A stretch of 64,000 bases of DNA from Pseudomonadales bacterium (GCA_028280345.1 JANQLY010000004.1:1-64000); one strand, 5' to 3'; numbered from the stretch's first letter, positions 10,452-20,101 are shown. Numbers and translations are program-made. Notes: a model not told the origin generated them from the letters alone.

Positions 10452-10567
10452 TTAGTTTTCCATAAGTGGGCGCCACGCCCAGAAGGCGCCTCACAGCAGG
10501 CACTCAGGCTATGGGAATAGACAGAGAAAATCAATATAAAACGGTAGTCGTTGTGTTAAGTGTTCAG

Positions 10568-11614
10568 CTACTCGGCGAACAGCGACTTTTTATAACCAAC
10601 CAGTTTGTAGCGCCCGGGGTATTTGATATCGAGGAAAAATGTATACAGCTCGCCTGCATCGGATTTCGGAATATTGCGTCTGATCGGGTCGATGAGCCCT
10701 TCAACCCAGAATTCCTGCTCGCCTGCGAGCACACGGGTTTCGAGTTGATACTGGCCGTTGCCAAGGTAGGAAAAAGTTAATGCTTGTAACTGTGATACCT
10801 CACAGGGTTTAAGTTTGTTACCCATCAGTACTGGCAGTTCAGGTAGTGGTGCATCATCGGCCGGTGCTTGTTCAACCAGGCGATTAATGCGGCGCAGTTC
10901 GCCTTTGGCAAAGGCCATGAGTTGCTGGTCAAGTGCGGTTGGGCCTGAGGAAGGAGTTGCCGGCTCCGTTGGCAGGGCAATACAATTTTCGTCAATACCA
11001 AATTGTTGTTGCAATGCTTCCTGTTCCTTGCGGGCGGTTTCTTCCGCAGCAAGTCGCGCCGCTTCCTCTTCTGCCTGACGGCGCGCTTCTTCTGCTGCAG
11101 CTTGCTCGGCGGCGGCTTTCGCTTGTGCTTCTTCGGATCCCAGCTCCGCGATTTTAGCTTCCTGGTCGGTAATCGCTGCCTCGTGATCGGCAATCTGTTG
11201 CTGCAGAGCATCAATTTCCTTGTTGGTGTCCTCAACCTTACGTTGGGCGCGGTCATAGGATTTCTGTGCAGAACTGAGTCTGCGTTCCCTGAGCATTAAC
11301 TGGTATTCGGCATCGTCGAGATCGAGTTCCTGATTGGCGGAAGGAGCTGCCTTGATGGACTCCACTGCGGCCTGTGCCTCATCAAAAGCTGCCTGGGCTT
11401 CGTCGAGATCAGCTTTTTTGCTGTCCGCTTTTTCCTGAAGGGGTGCTTGCTCATTTTGTAAGGCTTGCAATGCAGCCTGTGCCTGGGCGAGATTCGCCTG
11501 GTGCTCTTCAAGTAATGCCTGCTCAGCTTCGAGTGATGCGAATACCAGGTTGGTGTACAGCAAGCATAGTGCTGTGAAAATCAATCGGGTGAGTGAAAAT
11601 TGCTGCAAACCCAT
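10568..11614 (-). CDS. Secreted coiled-coil protein of unknown function
   Basis: About 348 residues. An N-terminal signal peptide (LIFTALCLLYTNLVFA) is followed by roughly 190 residues of Ala/Glu/Gln/Lys-rich sequence that should form a long periplasmic coiled coil, similar in composition to TolA-like linkers. The last ~110 residues form a separate, presumably beta-rich domain (LPVLMGNKLKPCEVSQLQAL onward). I prefer the ATG at 11612-11614, 13 codons inside the longest frame, because a GGGGAAAGG ribosome site precedes it. I recognise no catalytic motif. Confidence 0.65.
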   Translation of the reverse strand: MGLQQFSLTRLIFTALCLLYTNLVFASLEAEQALLEEHQANLAQAQAALQALQNEQAPLQEKADSKKADLDEAQAAFDEAQAAVESIKAAPSANQELDLDDAEYQLMLRERRLSSAQKSYDRAQRKVEDTNKEIDALQQQIADHEAAITDQEAKIAELGSEEAQAKAAAEQAAAEEARRQAEEEAARLAAEETARKEQEALQQQFGIDENCIALPTEPATPSSGPTALDQQLMAFAKGELRRINRLVEQAPADDAPLPELPVLMGNKLKPCEVSQLQALTFSYLGNGQYQLETRVLAGEQEFWVEGLIDPIRRNIPKSDAGELYTFFLDIKYPGRYKLVGYKKSLFAE

Positions 11615-11734
11615 CCTTTCCCCTTCAAAATCTTTCTTTATATTAAATGCCAAACGCCAAAGCTCACCACAAAACAGGGCTTTTAAGACGAAATCATCAT
11701 CTTACTGGTTGACCGACAGAAAATAAACCCGGTT

Positions 11735-12202
11735 TTAGCGTGGTTCAAGTACGTAGAGATTGATATGTCTGACACCCTGGGTACGGGTGCGATATTCTTC
11801 AAAATCTGCATAAATCTCAATAAGTTGCGGCCAATAGAGGTCTTCTTCATCACTGCTTGCAACATGGGCATTCATCAGGTGATTGTTTGGGCCAATTTGA
11901 ATCTCACACTGCGGGTTGGCGTCCAGGTTGTACTTCCATAGAGGGGGTTTTGACATGCCACCCTTGGAAGCAGCCAGTACGACTTTTTCACCATCTTCAA
12001 GATAGAGCAACGGGGTGCGTCGTAGCTGGCCGCTTTTGCGACCGACATGGGTAAGGATTGCAACCGGAGCACCGAGGAATTTATTCATCAGACGTCCGCC
12101 GCTAAGGCGATAGACTTTAACCTGCAAGCTGCCGAAAAACTTGATCAAAGCCGTGCCGAACTTCTCCTGTTTTTCAGTATAGGGAACGATCTCTTTAGCC
12201 AT
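11735..12202 (-). CDS. Deazaflavin-dependent nitroreductase (DDN) family protein
   Basis: About 155 residues of split-beta-barrel fold. The block ILTHVGRKSGQLRRTPLLYLEDGEKVVLAASKGG and the following WKYNLDANPQCEIQIG are the DDN/Rv3547 family core, whose characterised members bind coenzyme F420. The ATG at 12200-12202 overlaps the mpl stop by 8 bp, suggesting translational coupling. Whether this organism makes F420 cannot be judged here; the fold also binds other cofactors. Confidence 0.8.
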   Translation of the reverse strand: MAKEIVPYTEKQEKFGTALIKFFGSLQVKVYRLSGGRLMNKFLGAPVAILTHVGRKSGQLRRTPLLYLEDGEKVVLAASKGGMSKPPLWKYNLDANPQCEIQIGPNNHLMNAHVASSDEEDLYWPQLIEIYADFEEYRTRTQGVRHINLYVLEPR

Positions 12203-13571
12203 GCTGTAATGCCTCAACCAGTTTGCGATGAATGTTGTCAAAGCCGCCATTGCTCATAATCACAATGTGCAGGGCGGCGCCCGATGTAGCGGCAATATTG
12301 CTACAAAGGTTCTCAACAATAACATCGGTAGAGGATGACAGCGTAGCCGTATTTTTACTGGCACTCACCACATGATCCAGATTCCAGTCCACATCGGCGG
12401 GCTCGTACCAGACCACTTCATCTGCATCTTCGGTGGACCGGGCGAGGTTATCCGCATGTACCCCCATGCGCATGGTGTTGGAACGAGGCTCTATCACGGC
12501 GATGATACGTTCGTTACCAACACGCCGACGCAAACCTTGCAAAGTGGTTTTGATCGCAGTGGGGTGATGGGCAAAATCATCATAGACATCAATATTATTG
12601 TGGCTAAGCAATTTTTCCATACGTCGTTTCACACCGGCAAAGCTGTTGAGCGCTTCGATGCCGTGTTCCGGTCTGACTCCGACATGGTGTGCAGCGGCGA
12701 GCGTCGCCAGAGCATTGGCCATATTGTGCTCGCCACTGTGTTGCCAGTTCACGACTCCCTGCAGCTGTTGTTTGTGCCACACTTCAAATTCGCTGCCATC
12801 GCTGTTCAGTGCTTTAACATACCAACTGGCATTGTTATCCGTTAGTGACAGCTCTACACATTCTGACCAACAACCCTGCTTGATTACCTGCTGCAGATAT
12901 TTATCTTCGGCGGACAGGACAATACGCCCCTGCTCAGGCACTGTACGCACAAGGTGATGAAACTGTCGTTGAATATCGCTGATGTCGTTAAAAATGTCGG
13001 CGTGATCAAACTCGAGGTTGTTGAGAATAACCGTGCGTGGCCGGTAGTGAACAAACTTGGAACGCTTGTCGAAAAACGCGCTGTCGTATTCGTCGGCTTC
13101 AATGACAAAGAAAGGGCGTTCGCCAAGCCGTGCGGAGGCGGAAAAATCCATGGGTACACCGCCAATCAGATAACCCGGTTGCATGCCGGCTTGTTCCAGC
13201 ACCCACGTCAGCATCGACGTAGTCGTAGTTTTGCCGTGAGTGCCGGCAACGGCGAGCACCCAGCGGTTGTTCAGCACTTCGTCACATAACCACTGTGGGC
13301 CGGATGTATAGTTGAGTTGCTGGTTGAGCACATATTCCACGCAGGGATTGCCGCGACTCATGGCGTTGCCGATAACCACAAGATCCGGTGCGGGCTGAAG
13401 GTGGGCAGGATCGTAGCCTTCGAGCAGTTCGATACCCTGTTGCTCGAGCTGGGTACTCATCGGCGGGTAAACATTCGCATCGCAACCGCTGACCTCGTGA
13501 CCGAGTTGCTTCGCCAGCACCGCAAGGCTGCCCATAAATGTGCCGCAAATGCCGAGAATATGTATGTGCAT
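12195..13571 (-). CDS. mpl: UDP-MurNAc:L-Ala-gamma-D-Glu-meso-DAP ligase
   Basis: A 458-residue Mur-ligase that attaches the recycled murein tripeptide to UDP-MurNAc. The N-terminus MHIHILGICGTFMGSLAVLA is the Mpl form of the nucleotide-binding domain. AVAGTHGKTTTTSMLTWVLE is the ATP P-loop of the central domain, and DDFAHHPTAIKTTLQGLR lies at the start of the C-terminal domain. Length fits Mpl (about 450). Confidence 0.95.
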   Translation of the reverse strand: MHIHILGICGTFMGSLAVLAKQLGHEVSGCDANVYPPMSTQLEQQGIELLEGYDPAHLQPAPDLVVIGNAMSRGNPCVEYVLNQQLNYTSGPQWLCDEVLNNRWVLAVAGTHGKTTTTSMLTWVLEQAGMQPGYLIGGVPMDFSASARLGERPFFVIEADEYDSAFFDKRSKFVHYRPRTVILNNLEFDHADIFNDISDIQRQFHHLVRTVPEQGRIVLSAEDKYLQQVIKQGCWSECVELSLTDNNASWYVKALNSDGSEFEVWHKQQLQGVVNWQHSGEHNMANALATLAAAHHVGVRPEHGIEALNSFAGVKRRMEKLLSHNNIDVYDDFAHHPTAIKTTLQGLRRRVGNERIIAVIEPRSNTMRMGVHADNLARSTEDADEVVWYEPADVDWNLDHVVSASKNTATLSSSTDVIVENLCSNIAATSGAALHIVIMSNGGFDNIHRKLVEALQHG

Positions 13572-13712
13572 AAAATCTCCCTGTAGAGGCGCACATCATA
13601 TAACAATCTGCTTGCCGGGCGCATATTGCTACATCGAATCGGTTAAAGCTGTTTAAACACCTCGGGTTTCCGAGTATCATTTTTGCTCGTTTAACGGGGG
13701 TGCAAAATTATT

Positions 13713-15035
13713 ATGCCGCGAGCAGTCAGTAATAAAGCCAGGTCAGAAAAGCCGGGAAAAACATTGCAAAAAGTAGCAAAGAAAAATGCGTTTTATGCGC
13801 AGTCCGGTGGCGTGACAGCAGTTATTAACGCGACGGCCTGCGGTGTGATTGAAACTGCACGCCAACATCGGGATAAAATCGGTAAAGTCTATGCCGGACA
13901 CAATGGCATTATTGGCGCGTTGACTGAAGAACTCATTGACACGAGCAAGGAGTCAACAAAAACGATCGCTGCTTTACGTCATACACCGTCCGGTGCGTTT
14001 GGCTCCTGTCGTTACAAATTGAAAAGTCTTGAAGAGAATCGTGCCGAGTATGAGCGTTTGATTGAAGTCTTTAAGGCGCACAATATCGGTTACTTCTTTT
14101 ATAACGGTGGCGGTGATTCCGCTGATACCTGCCTCAAGGTTTCACAATTATCACAAACTATGGGTTATCCGATATCCGCGATCCACGTCCCAAAGACCGT
14201 AGACAATGATTTGCCGTTTACCGATAATTGTCCGGGTTTTGGCTCTGTGGCAAAGTACGTGGCGGTATCTACCAAAGAAGCGGCAATGGATGTGGCTTCG
14301 ATGTGTGAAACCTCTACGAAGGTTTTTATTCTTGAGGTGATGGGACGCCATGCAGGCTGGATTGCAGCGGCGAGTGCACTGGCTCAGGAACAGGTGGGTG
14401 ATGCGCCGCATATTATCCTGTTCCCCGAAATCGCATTTGATAAACAAAAATTTCTCAAACGGGTAAAACAGACTGTCAACAAGTACGGTTACTGCGTTGT
14501 GGTGGCATCAGAAGGTGCGCAATATAAAGATGGTACTTTCATTGCTGATGCAGGTAGCAAGGATGCATTTGGTCATACCCAACTCGGTGGTGTTGCGCCG
14601 ACACTGGCGACGATGGTGAAACAGGAGCTCGGCTATAAATACCACTGGGCAGTTGCGGATTACCTGCAACGTGCCGGACGGCATATTGCTTCGGCAACCG
14701 ATGTGGAACAGGCTTATGCAGTGGGCCAAAAAGCGGTTGAGTATGCATTGCAAGGCAAGAACGCAGTGATGCCGGCAATTGTGCGCAAGCCAGGCAAACG
14801 TTATCGCTGGACGATAGAAGAGGCGCCGCTCGATAAAATTGCCAACGTGGAAAAAATGATGCCGCGTAACTATATTTCCCGTGATGGTTTTCATATCACC
14901 GATGCAGGGCGCGAGTATTTACAGCCGCTGATTCAGGGAGAAGACTACCCGCCCTATAAAAACGGTGTGCCGCAGTATGCAAAGCTGAAAAAAGTTATGG
15001 TGGACAAAAAACTGAAAAAAAGCTTCAAGGTATAA
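13713..15035 (+). CDS. pfp: Pyrophosphate-type 6-phosphofructokinase
   Basis: A 440-residue phosphofructokinase of the PPi-dependent group. The donor-site motif reads YNGGGDSADT: ATP enzymes have GGDGS here and PPi enzymes GGDDS, so the diagnostic second Asp is present while the first position is Gly. PKTVDNDLP has the Lys typical of PPi enzymes where ATP enzymes have Gly. VMGRHAGWIAA is the fructose-6-phosphate site. The N-terminal 25 residues are basic and probably disordered. A reversible PPi enzyme would serve both glycolysis and gluconeogenesis. Donor specificity is inferred. Confidence 0.88.
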   Translation: MPRAVSNKARSEKPGKTLQKVAKKNAFYAQSGGVTAVINATACGVIETARQHRDKIGKVYAGHNGIIGALTEELIDTSKESTKTIAALRHTPSGAFGSCRYKLKSLEENRAEYERLIEVFKAHNIGYFFYNGGGDSADTCLKVSQLSQTMGYPISAIHVPKTVDNDLPFTDNCPGFGSVAKYVAVSTKEAAMDVASMCETSTKVFILEVMGRHAGWIAAASALAQEQVGDAPHIILFPEIAFDKQKFLKRVKQTVNKYGYCVVVASEGAQYKDGTFIADAGSKDAFGHTQLGGVAPTLATMVKQELGYKYHWAVADYLQRAGRHIASATDVEQAYAVGQKAVEYALQGKNAVMPAIVRKPGKRYRWTIEEAPLDKIANVEKMMPRNYISRDGFHITDAGREYLQPLIQGEDYPPYKNGVPQYAKLKKVMVDKKLKKSFKV

Positions 15036-15079
15036 ATGTAAAGGTATAAGTTTAATGATAAGAGCAAAGGCAAAGAGAG

Positions 15080-15706
15080 ATGAATAACGAAACGCAACAA
15101 CCACTGATTACACTGGCAATGACCGGAGGTTCCGGTGCCCAGTATGCGTTTCGTTTGCTCGAGTGTTTGCTTGCAGCACAGTGCAAAGTGGACTTTCTAA
15201 TGTCTGATGCTGCGCGCGAAGTCGTTCGCATTGAAATGGGCGAGGTATTGCCTGATACCTCTACCGAGCTGCAAAAATACCTTGAGCAGCGTTATCAACC
15301 GACACCTGGTTGCCTGACGGTGTACGATAAAATGGACTGGCTCGCACCGGTAGCATCTGGTACGGCACGGCAGCGGCAGATGATCATTTGTCCAGCCAGC
15401 GGCGGCTGTCTTTCAGCCATTGCACACGGGGCGAGTAACAATCTGATTGAACGTGCGGCCGATGTAGCGATCAAGGAAAAGTATCCGCTGATTGTGGTGC
15501 CGCGGGAAACGCCGCTGTCAGCGCTGCATCTGGAAAATATGCTCAAGCTCGCACAGCTTGGGGTCACAGTAATGCCCGCTTGCCCGGGGTTTTACTATAA
15601 CCCCAAGTCAGTTGAGGACTTGATTGACTTCATGGTAGGCCGCATGTTGCACCATCTCGGTATTGATCAGGATTTGTTGCCTGGCTGGGGTGAATCGAAC
15701 AATTAA
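15080..15706 (+). CDS. ubiX: Flavin prenyltransferase UbiX
   Basis: A 208-residue enzyme that makes prenylated FMN for the decarboxylase UbiD in ubiquinone synthesis. MTGGSGAQYAFRLLE is the N-terminal FMN site. PASGGCLSAIAHGASNNLI and VVPRETPLSALHLENM are the UbiX signatures, followed by PACPGFYYNPKSVEDLIDFM. It follows pfp by 44 bp. The ubiE-J-B genes lie a few kb further on. Confidence 0.95.
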   Translation: MNNETQQPLITLAMTGGSGAQYAFRLLECLLAAQCKVDFLMSDAAREVVRIEMGEVLPDTSTELQKYLEQRYQPTPGCLTVYDKMDWLAPVASGTARQRQMIICPASGGCLSAIAHGASNNLIERAADVAIKEKYPLIVVPRETPLSALHLENMLKLAQLGVTVMPACPGFYYNPKSVEDLIDFMVGRMLHHLGIDQDLLPGWGESNN

Positions 15707-15744
15707 CATTTTAAAAACTTCTGTAATGTCAAGGCTTTAAACCA

Positions 15745-15772
15745 TTGAATCCAGTTTGTTTTTCCTTATACT
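15745..15772 (+). promoter_or_regulatory. Candidate sigma-70 promoter for the EAL gene
   Basis: TTGAAT (15745-15750) and TATACT (15767-15772) are separated by 16 bp. About 120 nt of leader follow before the EAL frame. The leader contains small inverted repeats (caggt/acctg, gggta/taccc) but no c-di-GMP riboswitch consensus that I can see. Confidence 0.45.
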
Positions 15773-15895
15773 CGGCGTCGCAACAGGACTGTTTCATTCC
15801 CTGGACGATTATTATATCGATAGTTCAGGGCTCTTTATTGGGTAGGTAGTAGTTAAAGGCAAGGAGTCAGGTCTGCAACCTGTTTACCCGCAGTA

Positions 15896-17284
15896 TTGTT
15901 TGAGGTTCTAACATTGATACCCGACATACAAAATTCTGATTACATTGAAAAATCAGGTAAGCACTATGTGGCGATGATTGATGAATTTCAATTGCGCAGT
16001 GCTTTTCAGCCGGTTATCAGTTTGATTCACAACCGTCCTGTAGGCTATGAAGGCCTCGTGCGGCCGTTTTACAACGGCAAAGGAACTACTCCTGATAAAT
16101 TATTCAGTGCGCTGGGTGGTAATGCTTTTGCTTCCGAGCTTGATCGTACCTGTCGCACCCTGCACATAATGAACGCTGGTTTAACGGTGGGTGCCGAGTC
16201 CAATAGCTGGCTGTTTCTCAATGTGGATGCGAATACGATTATGGAAGATTTTTATTCGCCGGAAGAAGTTAAAAAAGCATTTGAACCGATGGGGTTTCGA
16301 CCCGAACACGTGGTGCTGGAAATCCTTGAGAAAAATATTGAAGATCGCCAGCAGCTTACCGAGTTTGTGCGACATTACAAAGAGGTGGGTTTCAAAATTG
16401 CTCTTGATGATTTTGGCGCAGGTGAATCCAACCTCGAGCGCATTCATACCATTCACCCGAGTATTGTGAAACTTGATCGCAGTATTATCCAGGATTTGGC
16501 TGGTGGCCATAACGGCGTAAATGTGCTCAAGCGCGTGGTATCCCTGTTGCGTGAAATGGGTAGCATGGTGCTTATCGAAGGGGTTGAAACTGAAGAGCAA
16601 GCGTTGCTGGTTATGGAAACCGAAGCCGACCTTGTGCAAGGTTTTTATTTTTCCAAGCCTGTGCTCGGCAGCCCTCCGGAAGATCAGGGAGAAGCCAAAC
16701 GCCAGATTAAAAAGATCTCACTGCTGCAAAAAAGTGTTGCACGCAAGCGCATGGAATTTGAAGAACGTCTCGAGGCCCAGTTAAAAGACGTATTCGAAAA
16801 TGCAGTAGCCTGTGGTAATCAGGGCTTACAGGCGATCAGTGATGCCATGTTTGAGTCGAAACATGTGTTGCGTTTTTATGTGCTTGACCACCAGGGCTTC
16901 CAGATTGGTGAGACGGTTTCGAATCCAAACAAAAAACATGCCGATACTCAGTATCATCCGCTGCAAAAAATGGAAGGTGCGTGTTGGGCGCGACGGGATT
17001 TCTTTGTCCAGGCGTTGCGTCACCCTACAGAAACTTATTTTTCTGCACCCTACCTATCGCTACCTGAAGAAACCTTGTCAGTGACGCTGTCGGCGACTTT
17101 TAAAGATGAGAAAAAACGTTTGCGTGTACTGTGTGCGGATGTCGATGCGATGGCGCTAAACAGAATCACGAGCAAGGCTGTGAAAAAAGCTTCGCGAACA
17201 ATTACTTCACGACAAAAAGCTGTTAAAGCGCCCAAGGCGGTTGCCAAAACGGCACAAAAAGCACCGAAAAAAATACAAAAATAG
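15896..17284 (+). CDS. EAL-domain c-di-GMP phosphodiesterase with C-terminal sensor-like domain
   Basis: 462 residues. An EAL domain occupies about 25-260 with the metal and catalytic set present: YEGLVR (EGL in place of EAL), LFLNVD, VVLEILEKN, IALDDFGAGESN, VKLDRS, LIEGVETEEQA and LVQGFYFSKP, so c-di-GMP hydrolysis is expected. Residues about 285-420 (RFYVLDHQGFQIG, WARRDFF, SAPYLSLP) resemble a Cache-type ligand-binding fold. The last 40 residues are Lys/Ala-rich, like histone H1 tails. The TTG start at 15896 is uncertain; an ATG lies 26 codons later. No membrane segment seen. It converges with the ligase gene. Confidence 0.85.
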   Translation: MFEVLTLIPDIQNSDYIEKSGKHYVAMIDEFQLRSAFQPVISLIHNRPVGYEGLVRPFYNGKGTTPDKLFSALGGNAFASELDRTCRTLHIMNAGLTVGAESNSWLFLNVDANTIMEDFYSPEEVKKAFEPMGFRPEHVVLEILEKNIEDRQQLTEFVRHYKEVGFKIALDDFGAGESNLERIHTIHPSIVKLDRSIIQDLAGGHNGVNVLKRVVSLLREMGSMVLIEGVETEEQALLVMETEADLVQGFYFSKPVLGSPPEDQGEAKRQIKKISLLQKSVARKRMEFEERLEAQLKDVFENAVACGNQGLQAISDAMFESKHVLRFYVLDHQGFQIGETVSNPNKKHADTQYHPLQKMEGACWARRDFFVQALRHPTETYFSAPYLSLPEETLSVTLSATFKDEKKRLRVLCADVDAMALNRITSKAVKKASRTITSRQKAVKAPKAVAKTAQKAPKKIQK

Positions 17285-17288
17285 CCAG

Positions 17289-18800
17289 TTAACTTGCAGT
17301 AATAAACTGTTCTTTGATCTGTCTTACGATTAGCTTGCCGGCCGGGTTACGCGGCAGCTGATCCTGGAAGTAGATTTCTCGCGGAATCTTGTAATTGGCC
17401 AGCCGCTTGCGGCTAAAGCCCAGTAGTGTCTCTTTTAGCGTTTTTTGCGCACCCTCATCGAGAAGTGTTTCCGGTTCAATCACGGCAATAACTTTTTCTC
17501 CCCATTCGTCATCGCCAATGCCAAATACAGCAATATCGCTGACATCGGGATGTGATTTGAATACCTGTTCAATTTCCGCAGGGTAAATATTGACACCGCC
17601 GGAAATAATCATATTGTGCAAGCGATCCGTTAAAAATACATATCCGTCATTATTTACATAGCCCATATCGCCAAGGGTAAAAATGTAGGGCTCAGGATGT
17701 GCGGCAAGGGTTTTTTCGGCATCGTTGTGGTATTCAAATACCTGGGCTTTACTGTTGTGCCGTGCATACAGCACACCGTTCTCACCAGCAGGTAAACGCT
17801 CTCGCTGCTCATTGCAGCTGTAAACTTCAAATTGTGGCAATGCCTTGCCAACAGTGCCTGGAAAAGACAGCCACTGTTTTGAATCACAAAACGTTGTAAT
17901 ACCACCTTCTGTGGCCCCCCAGTATTCGTACAATACTGGTCCCCACCAGTCGATCATGCGCTGCTTGGTCTCCCTGCTAATCGGGGCGGCGCCGTGGTGC
18001 ACAACGGAAAGGTTTTTGCTATCAAGGCTCTGCTTTTGTTGTTCGGGTAATTTAAGCAGGCGTTCAAACATAGTTGGTACCAGATGGGTGTGGTTGATGC
18101 TGAATTCATTGACGAGTCGAATAAATGTTTTTTCATCCCACTGCGGCATAATTGTCAGCGTTGCGCCGTTAAACAGATCGTACAGAGCCAGTAACATCGG
18201 TGCGGCGTGATAGAGTGGCCCAGTCACGAGATGGTGCCCTTCACCATTGAGGCCTACCTGTGTGCCAAACTGCCAGGCTGTATTGAGGTAGTCACGCAGG
18301 GTAGCGGGCCTGCTGCGTTTCACCCCTTTGGGTAAACCGGTGGTGCCACTCGTATACATCATGGTGCCGCCCGGAGGTGCATTGAGATCGGCTTTGCTAT
18401 TGACTTGCGGTAACTCAGTTTCAAGTTGTGTAAGTGATATACACGGTATGTCGCATGCTTCACGTAGATTGTCAGCGGAGTGATCGCACAATAGATATTT
18501 TGCACCACAGTCGTGAACAATATATTGCACTTCCTGTTGTTTGAGGTGGCGGTTAACCGGTGTGACCCATACGCCAGACAGCAGTGCAGCGATAATAATC
18601 TCGATAAACTCGACGCGATTGCTCATCAGCAGAGCAATATTTTCATCTGCGTTGAGATTGAGGTTGTCATGAAAATAACGTTGCAGCTGCAAGCAGCGCT
18701 GTTCGAGCTGGTGCCAGCTGCGTTCGGTAGTGAGATCACTCAGGGCTGTTGCGTCGTCTTGACGGGAAAGAAACAGGGTATTGCGCACAGGGGTTATCAT
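17289..18800 (-). CDS. AMP-forming acyl-CoA synthetase/ligase family protein
   Basis: 503 residues of the ANL adenylating superfamily. The phosphate-binding loop is MYTSGTTGLPKGVKRS near residue 150; YEYWGATEGG, FLTDRLHNMIISGGVNIYP and NPAGKLIVRQ (catalytic Lys region) follow in the correct order. It should activate a carboxylic acid with ATP and pass it to CoA. The chain-length or aromatic preference is not readable. Its start codon overlaps the stop of the PLA2-like gene, indicating a two-gene unit. Confidence 0.88.
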   Translation of the reverse strand: MITPVRNTLFLSRQDDATALSDLTTERSWHQLEQRCLQLQRYFHDNLNLNADENIALLMSNRVEFIEIIIAALLSGVWVTPVNRHLKQQEVQYIVHDCGAKYLLCDHSADNLREACDIPCISLTQLETELPQVNSKADLNAPPGGTMMYTSGTTGLPKGVKRSRPATLRDYLNTAWQFGTQVGLNGEGHHLVTGPLYHAAPMLLALYDLFNGATLTIMPQWDEKTFIRLVNEFSINHTHLVPTMFERLLKLPEQQKQSLDSKNLSVVHHGAAPISRETKQRMIDWWGPVLYEYWGATEGGITTFCDSKQWLSFPGTVGKALPQFEVYSCNEQRERLPAGENGVLYARHNSKAQVFEYHNDAEKTLAAHPEPYIFTLGDMGYVNNDGYVFLTDRLHNMIISGGVNIYPAEIEQVFKSHPDVSDIAVFGIGDDEWGEKVIAVIEPETLLDEGAQKTLKETLLGFSRKRLANYKIPREIYFQDQLPRNPAGKLIVRQIKEQFITAS

Positions 18801-19255
18801 CAGGGGGTAACGGGTGGGAGCTGACTGTGGGGCGTTGCTTGCTGGCGTTGCAACTGCTCCTCTACCGTGCGTCGCTCTTCGAGCGTGAGGGCTTTGTAAC
18901 CCCTGGGCTGCCAGCCATTCCAGTAGGGCCAGCCATAGCCCCAGCGATAGGTAGTGATCCAGTATGGGGAGCCGCCGACCCGCACTCCGGCGAGCATCAG
19001 TTCGGCAATTTCTTCTTCACCGGCTTGGGCCACACATAACTGCAGGGCTTCGTCTGCATTAAGGCGCTGTTCATAGGTGCCGCCTTGCCAGTAGGCGAGA
19101 TCGTGAGCAGTGCAGCATTCGAGCCACAACTGTTGCTGATCCAGTGTGCCCTCCGGGAACAGGCTACAGCCATCGGTGGTAAAGGGGGCCAGTTCAGTGG
19201 CACGGCAGGGTAGTGCCAGCAGAAGCAGAAATACTGTAAAAACCGACATGCGCAT
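18800..19255 (-). CDS. Secreted phospholipase A2-like protein
   Basis: 151 residues with a signal peptide (VFTVFLLLLALPCRA). The core TTDGCSLFPEG followed by LECCTAHDLAYWQGG contains a CCxxHDxxY arrangement that mirrors the catalytic His-Asp helix of secreted phospholipase A2. The canonical glycine-rich calcium loop is not evident and the protein has fewer cysteines than animal PLA2. A tryptophan/tyrosine-rich segment and a Gln-rich tail follow. The coupled downstream acyl-CoA ligase would suit use of the released fatty acid, but that is inference. Confidence 0.6.
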   Translation of the reverse strand: MRMSVFTVFLLLLALPCRATELAPFTTDGCSLFPEGTLDQQQLWLECCTAHDLAYWQGGTYEQRLNADEALQLCVAQAGEEEIAELMLAGVRVGGSPYWITTYRWGYGWPYWNGWQPRGYKALTLEERRTVEEQLQRQQATPHSQLPPVTP

Positions 19256-19306
19256 GGGTTAGAATAAGCGCCCGTTTAATGATTCATTTCAGGTTGCTGC
19301 CATTAT

Positions 19307-20101
19307 ATGCCAGATTCACCGTCCACAAAGTCCCCTGGTGCGAACCCGAACACAACGCATTTCGGCTATGAGACAGTTTCGGTAGAAGCCAAACAGGGCA
19401 GGGTTGCCGGTGTGTTTCACTCGGTAGCTGCAAAGTACGACCTGATGAACGATGTGATGTCCGGAGGCATTCACCGCATCTGGAAGCGCTTTACGATAGA
19501 AATGTCCGGTGTGCGGCGTGGTGACAAGGTGCTCGATATTGCAGGTGGCACGGGTGACCTTGCCGCGAAGTTTTCCCGTATCGTTGATCGTGAAGGTCTC
19601 GTGGTGCTGGCTGATATCAATAGTTCGATGTTGTCGGTGGGTCGCGACCGACTTACTGACAGAGGGGTGGCGGCGAACGTAGTCTATACCCAGGCGAATG
19701 CAGAGTGCTTGCCGTTTCCCGACAATCACTTTGACTGCATTACGATTGCATTTGGTTTGCGTAATGTGACTGATAAGGACAAGGCGCTTGGGTCGATGTT
19801 ACGTGTATTAAAACCTGGTGGCCGCTTGCTGGTGCTGGAGTTTTCCAAACCGACTAACAGCCTGTTGGAAAAGGTCTATGACCGTTATTCATTTTCAGTA
19901 TTGCCAAAAATGGGGCAACTGCTTGCCAACGATGCTGACAGTTACCAGTATCTTGCGGAATCGATTCGCATGCACCCGGATCAGCAGACACTCAAGGGGA
20001 TGATGGAACAGACGGGTTTTCGCAATTGTTCCTTTCACAATATGACAGGCGGTATTGTCGCTTTGCACCGCGGGGAAAAACCTCGCGTCACTATGGAATA
20101 G
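19307..20101 (+). CDS. ubiE: Ubiquinone/menaquinone C-methyltransferase
   Basis: A 264-residue class I SAM methyltransferase that adds the C2 methyl in ubiquinone synthesis. [20 protein letters not shown] and [21 protein letters not shown] are the N-terminal UbiE signatures. [15 protein letters not shown] binds SAM, and [13 protein letters not shown] plus the C-terminal [10 protein letters not shown] complete the family pattern. It starts a run with ubiJ and ubiB. Confidence 0.97.
   Translation: MPDSPSTKSPGANPNTTHFGYETVSVEAKQGRVAGVFHSVAAKYDLMNDVMSGGIHRIWKRFTIEMSGVRRGDKVLDIAGGTGDLAAKFSRIVDREGLVVLADINSSMLSVGRDRLTDRGVAANVVYTQANAECLPFPDNHFDCITIAFGLRNVTDKDKALGSMLRVLKPGGRLLVLEFSKPTNSLLEKVYDRYSFSVLPKMGQLLANDADSYQYLAESIRMHPDQQTLKGMMEQTGFRNCSFHNMTGGIVALHRGEKPRVTME

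Noticed and set aside
15773-15895. c-di-GMP riboswitch in the leader of the EAL gene
   Set aside because: Small inverted repeats only; the GEMM consensus is not recognisable.
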